Origin: Bog-756 sp049517675
Lineage (GTDB): Bacteria; Actinomycetota; Acidimicrobiia; Acidimicrobiales; RAAP-2
NCBI GenBank assembly: GCA_049517675.1
Contig: JBEKRV010000005.1
Location: 1-64,000, forward strand
Direction of reading: 5' to 3'
DNA: 64,000 nucleotides
Shown: positions 1 to 6,825 of the stretch, piece after piece
How the letters are laid out: each line of letters begins with the position of its first letter
Numbering within the stretch: the stretch's first letter is position 1
The notes under the pieces: model-generated
What the model saw: the letters and a program-made list of their open reading frames with translations, nothing else
Told to the model about the DNA's origin: nothing
The model's database searches: none
Program-made: the position numbers and the translations under genes

Positions 1-1550
1 TGGTGGACGGCCCGGCCCCACCGCACCCGCTGCTCCCGTATCTCCGGGTAGGTCGGCGGGACGTCCTCGTAGATGACGATCTTGGTATCCATCCACATGC
101 GGTACCCGAGCCGGCTGAATCTGAGGGTGAAGTCGCCGTCCTCCCCGTTCATCCCGACGGTGAATCCGCCGAGGTCAACGGCCGGCTGACGGCGGAAGGC
201 AGTGAACACGCCGGGGACGACGTTGACCCCGTCGACCGTCTGGATGGTGTGGTGGTTGAGGCCGAACTGCTTGAGCTCCTCGAAGAGCCGGAGGTAGGGG
301 AAGACCGACCGGGGCCCGGCCCGGGGGAAGCACATCGGCTCCACGAGCCCGATCTGCGGGTCGGCGAACCACCGGGGCGTGTAGTAGAGCGACCACTCGC
401 CGATGATGGTGTCCGCGTCGATCCGCACCACGATGTCCGACGTGGCCAGGGCCAAGGCGGCGTTGAGCGACTCAGACTTTCCTCCGTGGCGGCCGTCGAA
501 CACCTCGCCGGTCGCGTAGCGGAACCGGGCGATGGTGGCGAGGGCCAACTCCCTGGTCGAGTCGTCGGACCCGTCGTTCATCAGGATGACCCGGATCGGA
601 CCGCCGTAGCGGGCCGCGGCCAGGTCGATGGCCTCGAGGGTGGCCTCGATCACCTCCTCCTCGTTGTACGCCGGGATGATGACGTCGATCGGGGGTCGAT
701 CGTCGCCGACCGGTGGGTCGGGCCGGACCGAGAACCCGTTGACCACGCCGAGCAGCATGGAGCGGATGACGAACGAGCCCTCGGCGAACGGCACCGGGAG
801 CACCAGCGCCAGGGCGGGCCGGTACGCGGGGTTGGCCTGGTGGAAGATCCACAGCAGGCCGACCATGCAGATGGCCATGGCCGCCACCGTCACCGCCAGC
901 AGGGTCAAGGCGTCGGACGCCCGGGGACGCTTGGCGAAGGGCACCGCGCTCGGTCGGGGCAGCGCGTAGTTGAGGTACTCCGTCCGGGTCATGGCCAGCA
1001 CGGCCAGGCCCACGGCGGCGAAATTCCCGAACAGGGTGGTCGGCGCGACCGGGGCACCGACGAGGACCTCGACGACGGTCAGGGTGGCGTCGACGAAGAC
1101 CATGACCCCGAGGTAGACGAAGGCCTGGAACGCGACGAGGAGTCGCCGCGCCGGGCCGCCCCGTCCGACGACTGCGAGGCAGAGGATCGTGCCGAAGGTC
1201 AGGAACCGGAGCCCGAGCGTGAATCCGGACAGGTACCCGGAGACCTCGGCCGGCGACCGTACGACCGACAGGCAGATCCGGGTGACCAGGTCGGCGTAGG
1301 CGGTGTCGGGGCTCCATGCCCCCCGCAGCGAGTGGTAGCCGACCATCAGGACCAGGAACAGCAGGCCGAACGCAGGCACCCGCCAGTACGAGGGAAGCCG
1401 GGGCTTCGGCAGCAGCACCAGCGCCAGCCCGTCCCCCTGGTCGTCGTCGTAGTGCATGCGCAGTGGGTACGACATGAACACGAGAAGCAGGGCGTCGGCG
1501 GCCAGCAGCAGGAGGAGAGGCCGCACCCCGTCGAGTAGTGAGAAGTTCAT
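1..1550 (-). CDS. Processive family-2 glycosyltransferase, membrane-bound (3' end cut by window edge)
   Basis: Reading in from an ATG at 1550, 516 codons are visible before the window edge. The first ~230 residues hold several hydrophobic helices, followed by a GT-A catalytic domain beginning at DVIIPAYNEEE (about 690-660). In order it carries NDGSDDS, the metal-binding IDAD (about 420), GEDGDF (about 140) and, near position 20, QRVRW. The last matches the Q-x-x-R-W motif of processive synthases such as cellulose, hyaluronan and poly-GlcNAc synthases. It probably polymerises a sugar nucleotide at the inner membrane and helps export the chain; the sugar cannot be told from sequence. It diverges from the phosphatase-fold/membrane-fusion gene at 2196 and lies near two GH26-like genes, which fits an exopolysaccharide locus. 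No strong Shine-Dalgarno precedes the ATG. Confidence 0.85.
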   Translation of the reverse strand, partial: MNFSLLDGVRPLLLLLAADALLLVFMSYPLRMHYDDDQGDGLALVLLPKPRLPSYWRVPAFGLLFLVLMVGYHSLRGAWSPDTAYADLVTRICLSVVRSPAEVSGYLSGFTLGLRFLTFGTILCLAVVGRGGPARRLLVAFQAFVYLGVMVFVDATLTVVEVLVGAPVAPTTLFGNFAAVGLAVLAMTRTEYLNYALPRPSAVPFAKRPRASDALTLLAVTVAAMAICMVGLLWIFHQANPAYRPALALVLPVPFAEGSFVIRSMLLGVVNGFSVRPDPPVGDDRPPIDVIIPAYNEEEVIEATLEAIDLAAARYGGPIRVILMNDGSDDSTRELALATIARFRYATGEVFDGRHGGKSESLNAALALATSDIVVRIDADTIIGEWSLYYTPRWFADPQIGLVEPMCFPRAGPRSVFPYLRLFEELKQFGLNHHTIQTVDGVNVVPGVFTAFRRQPAVDLGGFTVGMNGEDGDFTLRFSRLGYRMWMDTKIVIYEDVPPTYPEIREQRVRWGRAVH

Positions 1551-2195
1551 CTGACTGCGGTGCTCGCCCCTGGTCGGTGTCCACGCGTGGGGTTCCCGAC
1601 CGCCACCACGGACGACCACCCCTCGGCTCCAGGAATCCAAAATATCACTCTAAGCGCGCATACGTGCACTTATCGTGAGGATTCGCTACTGTTTCGGACG
1701 GGGCAGGGTGCGCGGTGACCGGACAACGGCCGCCGGCCCTTGCAGAGCGAAGGGCAGGGACATGGCCAACATGGAGTCGTTCCACGCGGGTTCGGGCACA
1801 CCGGCACGATCGGGGTGGCCGACCGGGAGTCGCCGGCGGCGGCCTCCGGGGTGGCCGAAACGTCAGGACCTCCGGGGGCTACAGGTCCTTCGGGGCGGGC
1901 GGGAGCAGCAGGACGGCCCGGGCCAGCAGGACGGGCTGGAGCAGCGGGACGTCCGGCGCCAGCGGGACGTCCGGGAGCAGCGGGACGTCCGGGGGCAGTG
2001 GGACGTTCGGGATCAGTGGGACGTCCGGGAGCAGCGGGACGTCCGAGAGCAGCGGGAGCAGCGGGACGTCCGTGGCCAGCAGGGCCAGCGGGACGTCCGG
2101 GAGCAGCGGGACGTCCGTGGCCAGCAGGGCCAGCGGGACGTCCGGGAGCAGCGCGAGCAGCGGGACGGCACGGGACAGTGGACGGACGGAGCGGC
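1551..2195. other. Divergent intergenic region with AT-rich patch and minisatellite
   Basis: The stretch lies between the start of the minus-strand glycosyltransferase and the ATG at 2196. Positions 1640-1690 are noticeably AT-richer (an aatatcactctaag patch) and are the likeliest place for divergent promoters, but no convincing -35/-10 pair was fixed. From about 1880 onward it becomes a degenerate repeat (separate entry). All three forward frames stay open through it, so the open frame of the downstream gene extends back to a TTG at 1740; whether that extension is translated is unclear. Confidence 0.5.
1885..2180 (+). repeat. Degenerate 9/18-bp minisatellite, collagen-like in one frame
   Basis: Units close to GGGACGTCCGGGAGCAGC (18 bp, built on a 9-bp period) repeat imperfectly about 16 times. 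In the frame continuous with the gene at 2196 the array reads as Gly-X-Y triplets (for example GPA GRA GAA GRP) with few interruptions, so it would encode a roughly 100-residue collagen-like N-terminal extension. In the other two frames it is equally open and reads as Gln/Arg/Asp-rich or Ser/Gly/Thr-rich sequence, which is also what a non-coding GC-rich repeat would look like. Possible start codons for an extended protein are weak (TTG 1740 or internal GTGs). Confidence 0.7.
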
Positions 2196-4976
2196 ATGAA
2201 CCTGATCATCTGCTCTCTCGACACCCTGCGCGCCGACCATCTGAGCTGTCTCGGGGACGAGCGGGGGCTCACCCCCAATCTCGACCGGATCGCCCGGGAG
2301 GGCGCGCTCTTCTCGCAGGCGTACGCCACCGACATCCCGACCCAGCCGTCGCACACCGCCCTATTCACCGGGCAGTTCGGCATCCACACCGGGATCGTGT
2401 CCCACTTCCACCCGGCCGCCTACCTGCCGGAGGAGACGCTCTGGCTGCCGTCGCTCCTGCGCCGGAACGGCTACACGACCGGGGCGGTGGACCACCTCTT
2501 CGCCATGAAGGACTGGTTCATCCGGGGCTACGACGACTACCTGCCGCCCCCCGGGCGGTCCCGCTCCCCCGGGTCGGTCATCAACGGCATCGGGCTCCCG
2601 TGGATCAGCGAACATCGGGACCGCGACTTCTTCCTCTTCCTCCACTTCTGGGACGCTCACATCCCCTACGTCCCGCCGTCGCCGTTCAAGGAGCGGTTCT
2701 CCCACGGCACGGCGGGCCGGATCGATCCGGACATTACGGCGAAACTCGAGGGGCGCCCGAGCTACCCGCTCTTCAAGCAAAACCTCTACGACTTCCTCGA
2801 CGCCATGCCGAACCTCGACTACATCGCCGACCTGTACGACGCCGAGGTGGCCTACCTCGACTTCGAGATCGGTCGCATCTTCCACCACCTGGAGGTCGAG
2901 GGCCTCCTCGAGGACACGATGGTCGTGCTGTTCGGCGACCACGGCGAGAACATGACCGAGCACGACTCCTGGTTCGACCACGCCGGGCTCTACGACTCGG
3001 TCACCCACGTGCCGCTCCTGATGTGGGCACCGGGTCGGATCCCGGTCAGTGAGTCGGACGCCATGGTGACGCTGGTCGACGTCCTGCCCACGGTCCTCGA
3101 GACGCTCGGACTGCCCGAGGCCGAGGGCATCGACGGTCGGTCCCTCCACCCGCTCATGCGGGGCGAGACCACCACCCACCGGGACGCCGTGATGCTCAGC
3201 GAGGCCACATGGCAGGCCTCGCGGGGCCTGCGCACCCCGGACTGGAAGTACATCAAGTACGCACAGTCCACCATCTACGGGCGCGACGGGGTCGAGCTCT
3301 ACGACGTCCGGGCCGACCCGCACGAACAGCACAACGTGGCCGAACTCCACCCCGAGGTCGTCGACGAACTGGGTGCGCGGCTCAACCACTGGGTCTCCGC
3401 CCAACTGGCCGGCCGGCCGGACCCGATGCTCTCGGTGATCGACGCCGGCCTGCCCGCCGTGGCCCGGCTCAACGACGTGATCGCCGGACTCACCCGGCCC
3501 CGCAACGACGTCCCCACCCCGTCGATGCCGGGACACGAGCTGGTGCCGCTGGTGACCGCGGCCGCGGGAGCCCAGGGCGGTCCCGACGGACCGGCCGGCC
3601 CGTCCGACCACCTCGACCCTTCTCCCCATGGCGACGGAGGCCGATTCGCCCCGAGGAATCCTCACCGCCGGAGATTGCGAGGCGTACGGGGCGTCGTCGC
3701 CGGCGCGCTCATGCTCGGGGCCATGGTGCTGCTCGGAGTGGCCGTCAACGACCTCCTGCTGTCGGACCCACTGTCGGCGTCCGGGGAGGTGATGCCCGCA
3801 CAGTCGGCGGAGCTGAACATGCCGACCACGGGCGTCGTGGCCTCCATACCGGTCCACGTCGGCGAGGTGGTCCACGCCGGCGAGGTCCTGGCCAGTCAGG
3901 ACACCACCGCTCTGGATGCCCAGCTCGCCACCGAACAGTCCGACCTGGCCGCCGATCAGTCGTTGCTGCAGCAACAGGAGTCGGGGTCGGCGTCCCAGTT
4001 GGCCCAACAGGTACAGCAGCTGAAGAACGACGTCACGACGGCCCAGCTCCAAGCTGCGTCAGCACAGCAGAAGCTGACCCAGACCACGTCGACGGCCGAC
4101 GCGTCGGTGTCGTCGGCCCAGGCCCAGGTCCAGATCGAGCAGTCGCTGCTCGCCTCGGATCAACAGACGTACTCCGACAACGTGCCCCTCTGCGAGTCGG
4201 CCAACCCGCCGGCCACGTGCGCCTCCAACCAGCGTCAGATCCAGGTGGACCAGGGCAACCTGACCGCCGCCCAGAACGCCCTCAGCGAGGCCAGCGCCAA
4301 TCAGCAGGCGACCGTCGGCTCGGCCCAGGACGCGGTGACACAGGCCAACGCCGCCGTCGCGTCGGCGCAGGCCGCCCTGGCCGCGGGCAGCGCGCCGACC
4401 AGCCCGCAGAGCATCGCCACCATCCAGGCCCAGATCCAGCAGGACACCTCGGCCATCGCCACCGACAAGTCCCGTCTGGCCCAGGCCGTGCTGACCGCGC
4501 CCTTCGACGGGGTCGTCTCGGCCATCGACGGCACGGTGGGTGAGGTGGCGTCGGACGAGGGCGTCCGGCAGGCGACGCCGGCTCCCTCGGTATCGCCGTC
4601 CGAGTCGACCGGGATCCAGATCTTCCCGCAGGGTCCACAGAGCTCCAGCACACCGACCCCGTCACAGGCCGCGCTCATCACCCTCGACTCGATGCAGAAC
4701 GAGATGGTCGTCCAGGTTCCGGAGACCCAGATCGGTGAGATCCACGTCGGGCAGGAGGCCCAGGCCACCCTGCCCGCGGTCAAGGGTTCCCACCTCACCG
4801 TGACGGTCAGCCAGATCGAGCGGACCCCGGTCATCGAGTCGAACGAAACGTACTTCCGAGTCGATCTCATCAGCTCGTCGAAGGATGCCGATGAACTCGC
4901 CTACCACCCGGACTCCTCCGGGAACCCGATGCCCGGGTCGCCGATGGTCGGTTTCACGGTCGATGTGAGCTTCTGA
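2196..4976 (+). CDS. Fusion protein: alkaline-phosphatase/sulfatase-fold domain + TM helix + HlyD-type membrane-fusion domain
   Basis: The 926-residue product has two normally separate modules in one uninterrupted frame. Residues ~1-420 are a sulfatase-like domain with metal-site motifs SLDTLRAD near the N terminus and FGDHGEN further on. At the usual formylglycine position it has TQPSH rather than C/S-x-P-x-R, so a phosphatase or phospho-group transferase with a Thr nucleophile is likelier than a true sulfatase. After a Pro/Gly-rich linker comes one hydrophobic helix (~497-518), then a lipoyl-like half-motif (VPVHVGEVVHAGEVL type), a Gln/Ala-rich coiled coil (~570-730), the second half-motif (LTAPFDGVVS) and a beta-barrel domain to the end. 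This is the layout of HlyD/MFP adaptors. Lacking a signal peptide, the enzyme domain is predicted cytoplasmic and the adaptor extracytoplasmic. ATG 2196 was chosen because it begins the conserved domain. The frame is also open upstream through a collagen-like repeat. Confidence 0.75.
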   Translation: MNLIICSLDTLRADHLSCLGDERGLTPNLDRIAREGALFSQAYATDIPTQPSHTALFTGQFGIHTGIVSHFHPAAYLPEETLWLPSLLRRNGYTTGAVDHLFAMKDWFIRGYDDYLPPPGRSRSPGSVINGIGLPWISEHRDRDFFLFLHFWDAHIPYVPPSPFKERFSHGTAGRIDPDITAKLEGRPSYPLFKQNLYDFLDAMPNLDYIADLYDAEVAYLDFEIGRIFHHLEVEGLLEDTMVVLFGDHGENMTEHDSWFDHAGLYDSVTHVPLLMWAPGRIPVSESDAMVTLVDVLPTVLETLGLPEAEGIDGRSLHPLMRGETTTHRDAVMLSEATWQASRGLRTPDWKYIKYAQSTIYGRDGVELYDVRADPHEQHNVAELHPEVVDELGARLNHWVSAQLAGRPDPMLSVIDAGLPAVARLNDVIAGLTRPRNDVPTPSMPGHELVPLVTAAAGAQGGPDGPAGPSDHLDPSPHGDGGRFAPRNPHRRRLRGVRGVVAGALMLGAMVLLGVAVNDLLLSDPLSASGEVMPAQSAELNMPTTGVVASIPVHVGEVVHAGEVLASQDTTALDAQLATEQSDLAADQSLLQQQESGSASQLAQQVQQLKNDVTTAQLQAASAQQKLTQTTSTADASVSSAQAQVQIEQSLLASDQQTYSDNVPLCESANPPATCASNQRQIQVDQGNLTAAQNALSEASANQQATVGSAQDAVTQANAAVASAQAALAAGSAPTSPQSIATIQAQIQQDTSAIATDKSRLAQAVLTAPFDGVVSAIDGTVGEVASDEGVRQATPAPSVSPSESTGIQIFPQGPQSSSTPTPSQAALITLDSMQNEMVVQVPETQIGEIHVGQEAQATLPAVKGSHLTVTVSQIERTPVIESNETYFRVDLISSSKDADELAYHPDSSGNPMPGSPMVGFTVDVSF

Positions 4977-5556
4977 CGTCCGGCCCGCGTGCGTTGGGAT
5001 GCTCGGGCGGCCCGCGGGCGTGGGGACGGTCGGCCGGCCCGCGTGCGTCGGGATGGTCGTAGCCACGTCGGCAACCGTCGCCCACCGGTCCCCGGGTCGC
5101 ACCGTGATCCCCGCCGCCGGCAACGGCCAGGGTGGCTCATCGACGGGACCGGCCGGAGCCACCGGCCCCCCGCCGCGGTGAGCGGCAATACGACGGGTGG
5201 TGGTCGGGCCAGGCGATCCCCGAGCCACCGCCGCCGCCGGGATGGGACGACCCCGTTGACGCCACGGCTGTTCCGACCTCCTGACCCGCCCCCCGGGTGG
5301 CCCCGTCCGTCCGTCCGCCACGGCCGCTGCGGTAGCCCCTCCATACCGCCTCCGTCACCCCATCCGCCCCGCCTGCGCGCCAGCCCCCCTCTGCGGCAGC
5401 CCCGCCTCCGTCACCCCGCCATACCGCCTCCGTCACCCTGGCCGCCCCGCCACCCTGACCGCCCATCCGCCTGGCCGCCCCGCTACCCTGACCGCCCGTC
5501 CGCCCGGCCGCCCCGCCACCCTGACCGCCCGTCCGCCCGGCCGCCCCGCCTCCGAC
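4977..5556. other. Non-coding, Pro/Arg-codon-like low-complexity region between convergent genes
   Basis: This lies between the stop of the fusion gene and the stop of the first GH26-like gene. It is extremely C-rich on the + strand and contains imperfect ccgcctccgtcacccc elements (5340-5440) followed by a clean 33-bp tandem repeat (separate entry). No frame shows domain-like sequence, and no classical hairpin followed by a T-tract was seen. Confidence 0.6.
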
Positions 5557-5560
5557 TCAC
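5440..5560. repeat. 33-bp tandem repeat, about 3.6 copies
   Basis: Units start at 5440, 5473, 5506 and 5539, each opening with GGCCGCCCCGC and carrying an acCCTGACCGCCC core; the last copy is partial. The copies differ at only a few positions (cATccg versus cGTccg, gcCacc versus gcTacc). The array sits just beyond the stop codon of the minus-strand GH26-like gene, between convergent genes. The same 33-bp period recurs at 10759 and 53268 with different sequence. Confidence 0.85.
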
Positions 5561-6801
5561 GATCCCACGTACGGATACCCGAAGTAGGGGTCCTGGCCGA
5601 GGGCGATGAACTGGTCGAAGCCCAGGTTCCCCGGAGTGTTCACCAGGGTCCAGTCCGAGTCGGACATCGAGTCGTAATAGAGAACCGCCCGGACCTGGGG
5701 GAAGGACACCGGGAGGACGGACGCCAGCTGGGCCAGGTAGGCCTGCTGATCGGTGGTCGCCCCCGTCTCGCCGATCATGAGGGGCTTGTCGTGGGTGACC
5801 CAGTAGTCGTAGAAGGGGAGGAATTGGCTGGTGGTGAGCGCTGGATCCTGCTTGCGGTCGTAACCGTCCCAGGCGATCCAGTTCACGTACGAGTCGCCCG
5901 GGTAGTAGGCGGAGGAGTAGCCCGTCCCGTTGATCGACGGGCACCAGACGAAGGCCACGTTGGTCGCCCCCTGGGCCTGGAAGATGGTCCAGATGTGCTG
6001 CCAGGCCTCGATGTAGCCGGTGGACCCGAGCGTGCCGAGGCAACCACTGGTCCGGGGCAGGTAGGTCAGGTTCATCTCCCAGAACCACCGGAGGAAGAGC
6101 GGTCGGCCGTAGGCCTTGAGCGAGTCGGCGTACGACGTGATCAGCGCGTCCTGGCTGCCGTCGATGATCGAGGCGTCGGACACGCAGGTCCAGTCGATCA
6201 TGGGGGTGGCGCCGGTGCTGGCCAGGGCGGACAGCACCGACACCTTGACCGGCGTGGCCCACGGTTGGTACACGTGCACCAGGCCGAGCGGACGGCCCAT
6301 GGCGCCGTCGAAGTTGCCGAACTGGGCCAGCTCCTGGCGGACGTCGGACTGGGCCTGGACCTCGCCTTCGTGCGGAGCCACGAAGGCGCCCAGATAGGCG
6401 CTGGCGGTCGGGATGGCGGGTGGGGTGAGGGCGCCCGCCTGCGGGCCGGCGACGCGGGACTGATGGACCGCCGGCGGACTCGGCTCCGACGCCGCGGTGG
6501 CCACCCGGGCACCGGCCACCGTCACCAACGCACCGACCGCCAGGGCACCCGCCATCGCCAGTCGGGACCGCCGGTCGCGGCGGCCGTCCCTGCGGCGCCC
6601 GTCCGTCGGGTCGCTCCGGCCGTGCCGCACCGGTGGGTCGTGGAGGGGACGCCGGTCCTGCCCGATCCCCGACCCGCCACCGGCCGCACCGGACGCGGGC
6701 GGTGCCGTCGACCGCTCTGGTGGTGTCGACCGCTCCGGTGCCGTCGACCGCTCCGGTGCCGTCGACTGCTCCGGTGACATCCTTCCGTCGCTGCCCTGCA
6801 T
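5557..6801 (-). CDS. GH26-like secreted/membrane-anchored glycosidase (paralogue 1)
   Basis: The protein has a disordered N terminus with STAPER-type 5-residue repeats, a basic stretch, one hydrophobic helix (about 20 residues, uncleaved anchor or signal peptide), then a (beta/alpha)8-type catalytic domain of ~270 residues. The motif RWFWEMN supplies the expected general acid/base Glu and MIGETG the expected nucleophile Glu. Both fit clan GH-A, family GH26 (beta-mannanase and related endoglycanases). The C terminus DPYFGYPYVGS is shared in style with the paralogue at 9687. ATG 6801 is preferred because GAGGG lies 6 nt upstream; an in-frame ATG at 6822 is the alternative. It begins within 25 bp of the end of the RCC1 gene, so the two are probably co-transcribed. 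A likely role is trimming the polymer made by the nearby processive glycosyltransferase; the substrate is inferred from context only. Confidence 0.75.
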   Translation of the reverse strand: MQGSDGRMSPEQSTAPERSTAPERSTPPERSTAPPASGAAGGGSGIGQDRRPLHDPPVRHGRSDPTDGRRRDGRRDRRSRLAMAGALAVGALVTVAGARVATAASEPSPPAVHQSRVAGPQAGALTPPAIPTASAYLGAFVAPHEGEVQAQSDVRQELAQFGNFDGAMGRPLGLVHVYQPWATPVKVSVLSALASTGATPMIDWTCVSDASIIDGSQDALITSYADSLKAYGRPLFLRWFWEMNLTYLPRTSGCLGTLGSTGYIEAWQHIWTIFQAQGATNVAFVWCPSINGTGYSSAYYPGDSYVNWIAWDGYDRKQDPALTTSQFLPFYDYWVTHDKPLMIGETGATTDQQAYLAQLASVLPVSFPQVRAVLYYDSMSDSDWTLVNTPGNLGFDQFIALGQDPYFGYPYVGS

Positions 6802-6825
6802 CGCGGTCCCTCGCTCCCTCATGGC

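Noticed and set aside
3..1538. A 511-codon open frame on the + strand over the first glycosyltransferase gene
   Set aside because: It is an Arg/Gly/Asp/Val-rich shadow of the minus-strand gene, whose translation shows clear GT2 motifs.
5440..5560. CRISPR array
   Set aside because: It is a continuous tandem repeat without spacers.
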